From Staphylococcus cornubiensis (lineage in GTDB: Bacteria; Bacillota; Bacilli; Staphylococcales; Staphylococcaceae): a stretch of DNA of 64,000 nucleotides. Both the position numbers and the translations under genes were made by a program. The stretch lies in assembly GCF_900183575.1 (NCBI RefSeq), contig NZ_FXUZ01000004.1:62001-126000 (forward strand). The letters are read 5' to 3'. Positions within the stretch are counted from its first letter, which is position 1; each line of letters begins with the position of its first letter. The notes under the pieces are model-generated. The model saw only the letters and a list, made by a program, of their open reading frames with translations, did not search any database and was not told the DNA's origin. Below are positions 9,887-19,251 of this stretch, in pieces.

Positions 9887-11219
9887 CTTATTTGAATATT
9901 ATCACGAACCGACACAATTATTACACCAAACACTGATTCAAGCAGGTTATCAAAACTTCACAATTTGTATGGAAGATGATGGCTTTTTACCAGAAAATGT
10001 TACCTCGCCTTACCAGTTTTTTGCGGCGAATCGATTATACGAAGACGACCAGCCGAAATTTTTTAATGATGTTGACATTCCGCCATATTGGGAAATTGTA
10101 GGCGACGCCCATATTGCCAAAATTAAAAATATGGGACAAACACGTGGTGAAATCATTTATCGCCCGAATTATAAAACGAGAATTGTGAGTCACGTGCGTT
10201 GGTTTGATCAGAGTGGCCGATTACGTTCGATTGACCACTATACAGACAGAGGCTTTAAATTTGCTGAAACGATTTATGACTTAGCAGGAACAACTATTTT
10301 CAAAAAGTATGTGACACGAGATAAGAAAGAAATCATTTACGAAAATTACGTCACAGGCGATTACGTATTGGACTGGCAAGGTCAAACCTATTTCTTTGAT
10401 TCAAAAGTCGCGTTTATCACTTTTTACCTACAACAGATGCAACTTGAGTTAAGCGATATCGTCATTAATTCATTATCGACACCATTTTTAGTGCTCTATC
10501 ATATGAATTTGAATGGTCGGGGTGTATTGTTTTGGCAAGAAGAGAGTCAAGGTCACGTCCCAGGCAATATGTTGACGCTTTTGAATCAAGAACAAAGCCA
10601 ACACTTCTCCGTGATGATTCCTAATAAAGAAGAGTATGAGAAAATTGTGGCGCAACTATCCCCCCAACAAGCAGGGCATGTGCACGAAGCTGGTTACTTA
10701 TATCCATTCAACAAAACGAATCAACATACGAAGCACGTCTTAACATTAACGAATTCAGATGATATTCCTCACTTAAAAGATATTGTCTCGGCACACCCAG
10801 AATGGCAGTTTCACATTGCTGCACGGACTGAAATGTCATCGAAGTTAATGGCTTTTGAGCAGTTTTCGCATGTGAAGTTATATCCAACAGCAAACAAAGA
10901 CACAATCGCACAATTGTATCAGCGATGTGATATTTATCTCGATATTAACCGTGGAAATGAAGTAGAAAATGCGATTTCGCGTGCTTTTCATCATCAACAG
11001 CTTATTTTGGCATATGATGAAACGGCACATCATCGTCCGTTGACTTCACCGAATCATATTTTTCCTGTTCATGAATATAAGAAATTGAATAAAATTCTAG
11101 ACGAAATTGGCGATGACCCTCGTGCGTTTGAACAAAGAATGTCAGAGCAATGCCAACATGCCCATTACATTAAGCGTGATATTTTAATTCATTTGATAAC
11201 AAAAATATTTCAAATATAA
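9879..11219 (+). CDS. gtfB: Adhesin glycosyltransferase stabilising subunit GtfB
   Basis: 446-residue protein with the same two-lobe layout as GtfA but without a clear EX7E catalytic pair. This fits GtfB, which binds and presents the adhesin substrate and stabilises GtfA. The ATG overlaps the end of gtfA by 8 bases and has a GGAAGAGGTGC site inside gtfA. It is the last gene of the accessory Sec operon, and a terminator follows 27 bases later. Confidence 0.92.
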   Translation: MINLFEYYHEPTQLLHQTLIQAGYQNFTICMEDDGFLPENVTSPYQFFAANRLYEDDQPKFFNDVDIPPYWEIVGDAHIAKIKNMGQTRGEIIYRPNYKTRIVSHVRWFDQSGRLRSIDHYTDRGFKFAETIYDLAGTTIFKKYVTRDKKEIIYENYVTGDYVLDWQGQTYFFDSKVAFITFYLQQMQLELSDIVINSLSTPFLVLYHMNLNGRGVLFWQEESQGHVPGNMLTLLNQEQSQHFSVMIPNKEEYEKIVAQLSPQQAGHVHEAGYLYPFNKTNQHTKHVLTLTNSDDIPHLKDIVSAHPEWQFHIAARTEMSSKLMAFEQFSHVKLYPTANKDTIAQLYQRCDIYLDINRGNEVENAISRAFHHQQLILAYDETAHHRPLTSPNHIFPVHEYKKLNKILDEIGDDPRAFEQRMSEQCQHAHYIKRDILIHLITKIFQI

Positions 11220-11243
11220 TTCAAAAATAGTGATTGATAGAGA

Positions 11244-11293
11244 AGACACCCTTTACATTTTGGCCATCACCAACATGGAAAAGGGTGTTTTAA
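11244..11293 (+). terminator. Terminator of the accessory Sec operon
   Basis: ACACCCTTT (11246-11254) pairs with AAAGGGTGT (11280-11288) around a 25-base loop that can itself fold (TGG/CCA), followed by TTTTAATTT. It separates gtfB from the capsule operon. Confidence 0.8.
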
Positions 11294-11480
11294 TTTGTGA
11301 GAGCTGTCCGTCCAACACCTTATAAATATTGCTATTTACCATGTTTGGTTTCGGTTTTTATTAGAAATAAAATATTACACACCACTATATCTTTATTAAA
11401 AAACAAGATTATACAATTATTACGTCTAAAAATAGAAAATATTTAACTAATAAATTTCTTAATTCACAACTAAGTCATAT

Positions 11481-11510
11481 TTGAAGAAAAATTGTATATA
11501 TTTATAGAAT
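11481..11510 (+). promoter_or_regulatory. Candidate promoter of the capsule operon
   Basis: TTGAAG (11481-11486), an 18-base spacer and TAGAAT (11505-11510) lie about 125 bases before capA. The whole 11294-11633 gap is very AT-rich and holds no other gene-like frame. The match is moderate and other AT-rich hexamers nearby could serve. Confidence 0.4.
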
Positions 11511-11633
11511 AAAATAAGACTAAGGTGTATGATGAAAAAGAAAGTTAAATTTCAAAATTAAAGAGATTTATAACTAAATAAGTGTAGCGAAAAAACATGA
11601 AATTGAAATTTGTATGTAATTGGGAGGAGAACC

Positions 11634-12296
11634 ATGGAAGAGACAATCGATTTAGGTCACCTTTTAAGGATACTCAAACGAAATTTGAAATTACTGATTA
11701 TTTTGCCTATTATCTTTTTGATTGTATCGATAGTATTAACATTTTGGGTAATAAAGCCGCAATATGAGGCATCAACGCAAATTTTAGTGAATCAAAATCA
11801 CAACAATAGCGATTTTAATCCGCAAGTTGTCCAAAATAACTTGGAACTCGTTAATACATATTCAGAAATTTTGAAAAGTCCTAGAATACTCGAGGAAGTG
11901 GCGAAAAAATATCATCACCGATATAACTACGATGATTTAAGCGAAATGGTCAATGTGACGAATACCGCTGAGTCTCAAGTGATTAATATTAGTGTGACGA
12001 ACACATCGCCAAGTGAAGCGGAAAATATCGCAAACACCATTGCGAATGTGTATGCCGAAAAAATGCCAGATATTATGAATGTTGATAATGTGTCTATTCT
12101 TTCAAAAGCGGATGACAATGCTGAAAAAGTGTCTCCTAAAACAGCAATGAATATAGTCATAGGGGTGTTACTCGGAATTGTTATCGCAATTTTGATTATT
12201 TTCATAAAAGAGATGTTAGATAAACGCATTAAGACAGAACAAGATGTGGAAGAATATCTCAAACTTCCGGTACTCGGATCCATAGAGAAATATTAA
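11634..12296 (+). CDS. capA: Capsule chain-length/kinase-activator protein CapA (Wzz-like)
   Basis: 220 residues from the ATG at 11634, which has a GGGAGGAGA site. An in-frame TTG at 11610 has none. Two membrane segments (about residues 20-42 and 170-192) flank an extracellular loop, the Wzz/chain-length-determinant layout. A short cytoplasmic tail follows. In Gram-positive capsule systems this protein activates the separate tyrosine kinase CapB and affects polymer length. capB begins 18 bases downstream. Confidence 0.92.
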   Translation: MEETIDLGHLLRILKRNLKLLIILPIIFLIVSIVLTFWVIKPQYEASTQILVNQNHNNSDFNPQVVQNNLELVNTYSEILKSPRILEEVAKKYHHRYNYDDLSEMVNVTNTAESQVINISVTNTSPSEAENIANTIANVYAEKMPDIMNVDNVSILSKADDNAEKVSPKTAMNIVIGVLLGIVIAILIIFIKEMLDKRIKTEQDVEEYLKLPVLGSIEKY

Positions 12297-12314
12297 GGCG
12301 AAAGTAGGGGTATT

Positions 12315-13013
12315 ATGGCGAAATCTAAAATCAAAACCGCAGAAGAACAGTTGATTGTACATCATCGACCGAAATCACCAGTGAGTGAAAAATTTCGGGG
12401 CATTCGTTCCAATATTATGTTTGCGGGGGTAGATGCACCGATTAAAAGTGTTATCGTTACGTCATCTTCACCGTTGTCAGGCAAATCGACTGTGTCATCC
12501 AATTTAGCAGTGACTTATGCACAAGCGAATTATCGAACATTATTGATTGATGGCGATATGCGTAAACCCACACAACATTACATTTTTAATTTACCAAACA
12601 ACAAAGGTTTATCGAGTATTTTGATGAACTGGGGCGACTATGAACAAACTATCCAACAGACAGAGATAGAAGGATTAGACGTAATTACTTCAGGACCCAT
12701 CCCTCCCAATCCTTCAGAGCTTATCGCATCACAAGCTTTCCAAAACTTATATCAACATTTATTAAACAGCTATGACTTTATTGTGATTGATACACCGCCG
12801 ATTAATTCAGTCACCGATGCACAATTGTATGCGAAAACTTCGGGCCACGCGATTTATGTCGTGGATGTTGAAAAAAATAATCGCAATCATGTGATAAAAG
12901 GTCAAAAAGAATTAGAAAAAGCAAATACAAAAATTTTAGGTGTCGTTCTGAATAAAGTCAAAGCCGACAAAGATTCAGGATACTATGCTTACTACGGAGA
13001 TGAGAAACAGTGA
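12315..13013 (+). CDS. capB: Capsule BY-kinase CapB
   Basis: 232-residue cytoplasmic ATPase of the bacterial tyrosine-kinase family. It has a Walker A variant (SSSPLSGKST, about 49-58), Walker A' LLIDGDMRKP (76-85), Walker B VIDTPP and a C-terminal tyrosine cluster (Tyr223, 224, 226, 227) that is the usual autophosphorylation tail. It acts with CapA, which supplies the membrane activator domain. Its GTGA end overlaps the GTG start of capC by four bases. Confidence 0.95.
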   Translation: MAKSKIKTAEEQLIVHHRPKSPVSEKFRGIRSNIMFAGVDAPIKSVIVTSSSPLSGKSTVSSNLAVTYAQANYRTLLIDGDMRKPTQHYIFNLPNNKGLSSILMNWGDYEQTIQQTEIEGLDVITSGPIPPNPSELIASQAFQNLYQHLLNSYDFIVIDTPPINSVTDAQLYAKTSGHAIYVVDVEKNNRNHVIKGQKELEKANTKILGVVLNKVKADKDSGYYAYYGDEKQ

Positions 13014-13777
13014 TCGATATCCACAATCATATCTTAATGGGTGTTGATGATGGCCCCCAAACCGACACAGATATGATCGCATTGATGCAACAGGCGGCTA
13101 CGCAAGGCGTGACGGGCATAGTCGCAACACCCCATCATCTCAATCCGCGCTTTCATAACGAAGCAAGTGTGGTGATGGAAAAACTTGAAAAGATGAAAAG
13201 TCATCCAGAAATTCAAAAGTTAGGGATTGCATTATATCCAGGACAAGAAATTCGAATTTCTGCTGATATCATTCAAGGGATTGAAAAGGGCACTGTGATG
13301 GGATTGAATCATTCCAAATATGTATTGATTGAATTGCCATCTCGTGAAGTACCGCATTATACAAAGCCATTACTTTTTGAATTACAACGGCGAGGTTACA
13401 TTCCGGTCATTGCGCATCCAGAGCGTAATAAAGCCATTGTCAAAAATCCGGAAATCTTGTATGAGTTGATTCAAAATGGTGCATTGAGTCAACTGACAGC
13501 GGGCTCACTTTTAGGCACATTTGGCAAAAATATTCAAAAACTGTCATTACAGTTTATCACATGTCATTTAGCTCATGTGATTGCATCTGATGCACATTCA
13601 ACAGGGGAAAGACCCTTTCAATTACAAACGTTAATAGAAGAAAGCAAGCTCAGACCTTATAAAGAAACGATACAGCACTTGATTGATAACGGAAGCACAA
13701 TGGTTAACAATATCGACATGAAACTAGAGAGACCGTTAAAACCGACAAAACATAAAAAATTCTTTGGTCTAATTTGA
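13010..13777 (+). CDS. capC: Manganese-dependent tyrosine phosphatase CapC (PHP family)
   Basis: 255-residue PHP-domain phosphatase. Metal ligands are visible: His5 and His7 in the opening DIHNH, a GQEIR motif, HPERN and a late SDAHS. It dephosphorylates the CapB tyrosine tail and so resets the capsule-assembly cycle. Start is GTG at 13010, overlapping capB (GTGA). Length and order capA-capB-capC are those of the conserved regulatory module. Confidence 0.94.
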   Translation: MIDIHNHILMGVDDGPQTDTDMIALMQQAATQGVTGIVATPHHLNPRFHNEASVVMEKLEKMKSHPEIQKLGIALYPGQEIRISADIIQGIEKGTVMGLNHSKYVLIELPSREVPHYTKPLLFELQRRGYIPVIAHPERNKAIVKNPEILYELIQNGALSQLTAGSLLGTFGKNIQKLSLQFITCHLAHVIASDAHSTGERPFQLQTLIEESKLRPYKETIQHLIDNGSTMVNNIDMKLERPLKPTKHKKFFGLI

Positions 13778-13794
13778 ACAAGTGGGTGATGTAG

Positions 13795-15609
13795 GTGTCA
13801 AAATTAACGGTGAAACAGAGATTAGCTCTACTCATACTAGTCGATTCGTTCATTGTTACATTTTCAGTCTTTCTCGGTTATTACATTTTGGAACCTTATT
13901 TTCAAAACTATTCGACAAACTTATTAATATTTTCGTCCATATCATTATTAGTGACACATCATATTTTTGCTTATATTTTCAACATTTATCATCGTGCGTG
14001 GGAGTACGCGAGCGTGACGGAATTATTACTGATTGTCAAATCGGTCACATCCGCCATTATTACGACGATGGTGATTGTTTTCGTTTTGATGAACGGCAGT
14101 ATGTTTGTCAGATTATATTTAATCACTTGGATGATGCATTTAATTTTAATTGGCGGTTCAAGGTTATCGTGGAGAGTTTACCGACGTGCATTCATCAAGA
14201 GTGACTATAAGAAGATTCCTACACTCGTCATTGGTGCGGGGCGAGGTGGCTTATTACTCATGCGTCAGATGGCGAATAGTCCTTATATGGGGATGGAGCC
14301 GGTTGCGATTGTGGATGACGATCCGAACAAGCAGAATATGACATTATCGACGAATGTTAAAGTAGAAGGCACGATTGATGATATTCCGGAGCTCGTGAAG
14401 CGCTATAAAATACAAAAAATCATTATAGCAATTCCAACGTTGCCTGTAGCACGATTGAAAGACATTAGCGCATTGACTGGTAACTTGAATATTGAAGTTT
14501 TAAAAATGCCTAATATTGAAAATGTCATGACGGGTGAGGTTGAGGTAAGTCAACTTAAAAAAGTGTCAGTAGAAGACTTACTCGGACGGGACCCTGTGGA
14601 ACTCGATATGAATATGATTTCTAAAGAGTTGACGAATCAAACGATATTAGTGACAGGGGCGGGTGGTTCGATTGGTTCAGAAATATGTCGCCAAGTATGT
14701 AAATTTAAGCCGAAACGCATCATACTTGTTGGCCACGGTGAAAATAGTATTTATCTCATTCATCAAGAGTTAAGCGATATGTATAAAGGGTTGATCGACA
14801 TCGTTCCTGTCATTGCAGATATTCAAGACCGTGAACGTATGTTTCAAGTGATGACAATGTATCAACCGTTTATCGTCTATCATGCGGCTGCACATAAGCA
14901 CGTCCCACTCATGGAATATAACCCAGAAGAAGCGGTGAAAAATAATATTATTGGGACGAAAAATACTGCGGAAGCTGCAAAACACGCCAAAGTGTGCAAA
15001 TTCGTCATGATTTCGACTGATAAAGCGGTCAATCCGCCAAATGTCATGGGCGCAAGTAAAAGAGTGGCTGAAATGATTATCCAAAGCTTAAACGATGCGA
15101 GTAGTGACACAGACTTTGTTGCTGTACGTTTTGGCAATGTACTTGGTTCTCGTGGATCAGTTATTCCATTATTTAAAAAACAAATTGAAGCAGGTGGTCC
15201 TGTGACTGTCACACATCCTGAGATGACACGTTACTTTATGACGATTCCTGAAGCTTCACGTCTCGTCTTACAGGCAGGGGCGCTCGCAGAAGGTGGCGAG
15301 GTGTTCGTACTCGATATGGGAGAACCCGTCAAAATTGTTGATCTTGCCAAAAATCTCATCCGTTTGAGTGGTAAAAGGGAAGAAGACATTGGTATTGAAT
15401 TTTCGGGCATTCGTCCAGGCGAGAAACTGTATGAAGAATTGCTCAATGAAGATGAAATCCATCCCGAACAAGTCTATGAAAAAATATATAGAGGGAAAGT
15501 GAGTAAGGTTGATAAGGGTGACATGGCATATATCATTGAAGTTTTAAAAACGGACTTTTCTAAGGAAGAAATTTTAGATATAGCGAATGATAGATGGACC
15601 AAAGTATGA
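13795..15609 (+). CDS. capD: Membrane UDP-GlcNAc 4,6-dehydratase CapD (PglF/FlaA1/WbpM type)
   Basis: 604 residues: about four N-terminal membrane segments (within residues 1-120), a Rossmann-like linker domain, then an SDR domain with TGAGGSIGSE near 287. The active-site region reads STDKAVNPPNVMGASK, with Met where most SDR enzymes have the catalytic Tyr. That is known for the large membrane dehydratases. It should convert UDP-GlcNAc to the UDP-4-keto-6-deoxy sugar. With the pglC/D/E-like genes at the end of the operon it can supply UDP-di-N-acetylbacillosamine. Start is GTG at 13795 behind GTGGGTGATG. It is the last gene with base composition like the upstream chromosome. Confidence 0.9.
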   Translation: MSKLTVKQRLALLILVDSFIVTFSVFLGYYILEPYFQNYSTNLLIFSSISLLVTHHIFAYIFNIYHRAWEYASVTELLLIVKSVTSAIITTMVIVFVLMNGSMFVRLYLITWMMHLILIGGSRLSWRVYRRAFIKSDYKKIPTLVIGAGRGGLLLMRQMANSPYMGMEPVAIVDDDPNKQNMTLSTNVKVEGTIDDIPELVKRYKIQKIIIAIPTLPVARLKDISALTGNLNIEVLKMPNIENVMTGEVEVSQLKKVSVEDLLGRDPVELDMNMISKELTNQTILVTGAGGSIGSEICRQVCKFKPKRIILVGHGENSIYLIHQELSDMYKGLIDIVPVIADIQDRERMFQVMTMYQPFIVYHAAAHKHVPLMEYNPEEAVKNNIIGTKNTAEAAKHAKVCKFVMISTDKAVNPPNVMGASKRVAEMIIQSLNDASSDTDFVAVRFGNVLGSRGSVIPLFKKQIEAGGPVTVTHPEMTRYFMTIPEASRLVLQAGALAEGGEVFVLDMGEPVKIVDLAKNLIRLSGKREEDIGIEFSGIRPGEKLYEELLNEDEIHPEQVYEKIYRGKVSKVDKGDMAYIIEVLKTDFSKEEILDIANDRWTKV

Positions 15610-15623
15610 AAGGAGAGATAAAC

Positions 15624-16898
15624 ATGAGTGATATGAAAATTGGAGTAATTGGAATGGGATATGTAGGTATGCCGTTAGCAATTGCGTTCGCAAAACATTA
15701 CCCTGTTATTGGTTTTGATATTGATAAAGAAAAAATCAAAAAATATCAAAATCACATTGATCCTACTGGAGAAGTTGGAGAAGAAGTTTTAAAAAATTCA
15801 ACTTTAATCTTCTCTTCAAATGAAGAAGACTTACATGATGTTAATTTTTTCATTATTACTGTACCTACACCAATCAATCAAGATAATACGCCTAATTTGT
15901 CCCCTATAGAGAATGCGACTAAATTAGTTGGAAAGTATTTGAAAAAAGGCGATTACATTATTTATGAATCAACAGTTTACCCTGGTGTAACAGAAGATAT
16001 ATGTGTACCGCTCCTAGAAAAAATATCTAATATAAAAGTACGTGATGATTTTAAAGTGGGTTATTCCCCTGAGCGCATCAATCCAGGTGACCGTACAAAT
16101 ACAGTTGAAAACATTATAAAAATCGTATCTGGCATAGATCAAGAAGCTTTAGATACTATAGCTGAAATATATGGAAAAGTGATTAAAGCAGGTGTGCATA
16201 AAGCTTCCTCAATTAAAGTAGCAGAGAGCGCCAAAGTAGTTGAAAATAGCCAGCGAGATATTAATATAGCTTTTATGAATGAGTTATCACAAGTTTTTGA
16301 TTTAATGGGGATTAATACATTTGAAGTCATAGAAGCTATGAATACGAAGTGGAACGCTTTAGGATTTTATCCTGGATTGGTAGGAGGTCATTGCATCGGT
16401 GTAGACCCTTATTATTTTATTTATCAAGCAGAAAACCTTGGGTATCATTCTCAAATTATCTCCACAGGTCGAAATATAAATAATTATATGCCTAGTTTTG
16501 TAGTGAGGAATTTAATTAAAGAAATAATGAAAAAGGGCAAGAACAGAGAGAGTAATATAGTTATTTATGGGCTCACATTTAAAGAAAATACCCCTGATTT
16601 TAGAAATTCAAAAGTGATAGAAGTTATTAAAGAATTGAATGATTTTGATATTATACCTAAAGTCATTGATCCATTTATTGAAAATTTTAAAGACTGTGGT
16701 TTGAAATTTAATACTACAACCATTGAAAGTACAAACGAGGATGTTGACGTCATGATATATGCTGTAGATCACGACTATTTCAAGAGAATAGAAGACAAGA
16801 AATTTATCGATTTGTTAGCATCAGAGGCAATAATTTTTGATTTAAAAAATAGGTTTAAAAAATATGAAACTAATCGTATTTCGTATTGGTCTCTTTAA
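15624..16898 (+). CDS. UDP-N-acetylhexosamine 6-dehydrogenase (WbpO/TviB-like)
   Basis: 425 residues from the ATG at 15624 (AAAGGAGAG site). The N-terminal NAD-binding motif GVIGMGYVG is at 7-15 and the catalytic Cys257 lies in GGHCIGVDP. A C-terminal substrate domain follows. This family oxidises UDP-HexNAc or UDP-hexose to the uronate. Similarity in feel to the WbpO/TviB branch suggests UDP-GlcNAc or UDP-GalNAc as substrate, but the precise sugar cannot be read from sequence. No 2- or 4-epimerase is seen in the operon. The gene marks the start of the AT-rich, variable part of the capsule locus. Confidence 0.82.
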   Translation: MSDMKIGVIGMGYVGMPLAIAFAKHYPVIGFDIDKEKIKKYQNHIDPTGEVGEEVLKNSTLIFSSNEEDLHDVNFFIITVPTPINQDNTPNLSPIENATKLVGKYLKKGDYIIYESTVYPGVTEDICVPLLEKISNIKVRDDFKVGYSPERINPGDRTNTVENIIKIVSGIDQEALDTIAEIYGKVIKAGVHKASSIKVAESAKVVENSQRDINIAFMNELSQVFDLMGINTFEVIEAMNTKWNALGFYPGLVGGHCIGVDPYYFIYQAENLGYHSQIISTGRNINNYMPSFVVRNLIKEIMKKGKNRESNIVIYGLTFKENTPDFRNSKVIEVIKELNDFDIIPKVIDPFIENFKDCGLKFNTTTIESTNEDVDVMIYAVDHDYFKRIEDKKFIDLLASEAIIFDLKNRFKKYETNRISYWSL

Positions 16899-16915
16899 AA
16901 ATTCAGGAGGGAAAT

Positions 16916-18025
16916 ATGCGAGTTCTTCATATTAATTCAAATTACATGCATTCGCGCTTACATAGCGAGTTGTTGAATCATCTTGAATTATTAGATGTCA
17001 GAAATGAAGTGATTATGCCAAGAAAAGTGAATGATGAGAAACATTGTATTCACAAATTAAATCTTAGAAATGTCTATCACAAACAATTTTTAAAAAGTAA
17101 AGATAGACTATTTTATTTTGGTAAGCAGAAGAAGATAAAAAAATGGATTGAGACATTGAACTTAAATATAGCAAAATATGATATCGTTCATGCGCATACG
17201 CTCTTCACTGACGGTTATGTTGCTTACAAGTCAGATAAACCTTATGTGGTAACAGTTCGAAATACAGACTTGAATTTTTTTATACGATTTTATAAACATT
17301 TACTACCTTTAGGGCGTAGAATTCTTAAACATGCGCACACAATTATTTTCTTATCTGAGTCGTATAAGGATAAAACGATTAAAGCATTGTTTAAGCGCTC
17401 ATCTGAAATAGAAGAAATAAGCAAGAAAATAGTGATCATACCTAATGGCATCAATCATTTTTGGATAAACAATCAAAGCCTGGAAAAAAAGAAATTATCA
17501 ACACAACTTAACATTTTATGTGTCAGCAGAGTAATGAAAAATAAAAATATAGAATTCTTAGCTAAACATCTGAATGATAAAACTCTGGGCATAGTGACTA
17601 ACATATATGTAATCGGTGAAATTCTAGATGATAAATATTATGAAATTTTGTCTTCTTATAAGCATGTGCATTTACTAGGGAAGAGAAGCAAAGAAGAAAT
17701 TAAAAGTATAATGAAAAGAATGGATGTTTTTGCATTAGTATCTTTTTCAGAAACATTTGGTCTAGTTTATTTAGAAGCGCTCACTCAAAACTTACCTTTG
17801 TTATATACAAAATCTGAAGGGTTCGATCGTTATTTTGAGGACGGGTGTGTTGGATATGCTGTTTCACCTAGTGATGCTGATGAACTTATTAATAACATGT
17901 TAAATGTTATTAGTTGTTATAAAGAGATACAAAATAACATCGCTCAAATTGATAAACATAAATTTTCTTGGTATGAAGCGGCAGGACAATATAAGAAAAT
18001 TTATGAAAAGATCAAAGGTTTGTGA
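16916..18025 (+). CDS. GT4 glycosyltransferase of the capsule locus
   Basis: 369 residues from the ATG at 16916 with CAGGAGGG nine bases upstream. A two-domain GT-B enzyme: N-terminal acceptor domain with HAHTLFTDG, C-terminal donor domain with the EX7E-type motif SETFGLVYLEAL near residue 283. It probably adds one sugar of the capsule repeat unit on the cytoplasmic face. Donor and linkage cannot be inferred. It is AT-rich, and its end overlaps the GTG of the flippase gene by four bases. Confidence 0.85.
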   Translation: MRVLHINSNYMHSRLHSELLNHLELLDVRNEVIMPRKVNDEKHCIHKLNLRNVYHKQFLKSKDRLFYFGKQKKIKKWIETLNLNIAKYDIVHAHTLFTDGYVAYKSDKPYVVTVRNTDLNFFIRFYKHLLPLGRRILKHAHTIIFLSESYKDKTIKALFKRSSEIEEISKKIVIIPNGINHFWINNQSLEKKKLSTQLNILCVSRVMKNKNIEFLAKHLNDKTLGIVTNIYVIGEILDDKYYEILSSYKHVHLLGKRSKEEIKSIMKRMDVFALVSFSETFGLVYLEALTQNLPLLYTKSEGFDRYFEDGCVGYAVSPSDADELINNMLNVISCYKEIQNNIAQIDKHKFSWYEAAGQYKKIYEKIKGL

Positions 18026-19233
18026 TTAAAATGAAGTTTATCAAAGACATGTTAATCAATATTTTGTCACAAGGTTTGTTTATTATTGTTCAGCAAGTTT
18101 TTTTATTCCCAAATTTTGAAAGAACTTTAGGTCAGAACAAGTTTGGTGAATTTCTTATTATATATGGGATTTGTAATGTTGTTATCATCACTATAAATAC
18201 AAGCTTCACGAATTTATATCAAAAAAACTATCATACATTTGGCAGTGAAGTTGAAGGAAAAAAAGAACTCTATAGTTACTACAAAATGCTGCTGAGTTAT
18301 ATATTAGCTGTTTCTATCATAGGTTTAACGACATTGTTCTATACAGATATCAACTTTTCGACCTACTTCTTACTTGTTTTACTTATATTATTAACAGCAA
18401 GTCGAATGTTTTTACTCGTATATTATAGAGTTAAAAAAGCATTTGTGAAGATACTTAAAATTAATGTGATTTTGAGTTTATTCTATATTGCACTCTTCTT
18501 TATCGATATGCATAACATTGAAGAAGTTTTGTTTTTCTTTGTAATGATTGAATTTGTGATCAATATGTTTACATATGTGTTAGTAAAAGTAAATGTTCGT
18601 AAGTTGATTGTAGCTCGAAATAAAAGTATTGAAAATTCAGCATTAGTCTTTTTAATCATATCAGGTTTTGTAGGTTCTTTAATGAACTATTCTGACAGGT
18701 TTATCATTAATTATTTGTTTGATGCTAGCAACGTCACAATTTTTTTTATTGCAACATTACCGACTAAAATGTTGTTGTTTCCGTTCACAATGATTTCTTC
18801 TGTTATTTTAAGCTATTTGGCTAACACGGAAGAGATGACAAGCAATATTAAACGTAGCGTTTATATACTTCTGCCTTTAATCAGCATTGTAGTCTTTATT
18901 TTGTCTTACTTTTTTGGTTTGATATTAATCCGTATTCTTTATGCAAGTTATGTTGAGTCCATTGAAAGCATCTATATTTTTGTGACAATTACATTTAGTC
19001 TCATTTGCGCTGATTATATCATTAGAAGTTTCTTAGTTAAATATTATTCTTTAAAGCGAAAAGCAATTATAGACACACTTACTTTAGTGTTGTTTGTAGT
19101 TTTCTCAGTGGTTTTATATACATTTTCACAAAATATAGTAGTCATCGCTTTAGCTCAGTTATGTACATACAGTCTTAAGATGGTTTTACAACTTATCATA
19201 TTTAATAATTTGAAAACGAAGCACTTAAAATAA
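18022..19233 (+). CDS. Capsule repeat-unit flippase (Wzx-like)
   Basis: 403-residue protein with about 12 evenly spaced hydrophobic segments and no large soluble domain, the layout of the polysaccharide transporter/MOP family. It should flip the lipid-linked repeat unit to the outer face of the membrane. Start is GTG at 18022 (GTGA overlap). An ATG at 18031 is possible. The Wzy-like polymerase two genes downstream supports a Wzx/Wzy pathway. Confidence 0.82.
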   Translation: MIKMKFIKDMLINILSQGLFIIVQQVFLFPNFERTLGQNKFGEFLIIYGICNVVIITINTSFTNLYQKNYHTFGSEVEGKKELYSYYKMLLSYILAVSIIGLTTLFYTDINFSTYFLLVLLILLTASRMFLLVYYRVKKAFVKILKINVILSLFYIALFFIDMHNIEEVLFFFVMIEFVINMFTYVLVKVNVRKLIVARNKSIENSALVFLIISGFVGSLMNYSDRFIINYLFDASNVTIFFIATLPTKMLLFPFTMISSVILSYLANTEEMTSNIKRSVYILLPLISIVVFILSYFFGLILIRILYASYVESIESIYIFVTITFSLICADYIIRSFLVKYYSLKRKAIIDTLTLVLFVVFSVVLYTFSQNIVVIALAQLCTYSLKMVLQLIIFNNLKTKHLK

Positions 19234-19251
19234 TTATGAGGTGTTTAAATA

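Noticed and set aside
13782-14204. 140-codon plus-strand frame overlapping capD
   Set aside because: Shadow of capD in another frame. It lacks a ribosome site, whereas capD has a full family-length product.
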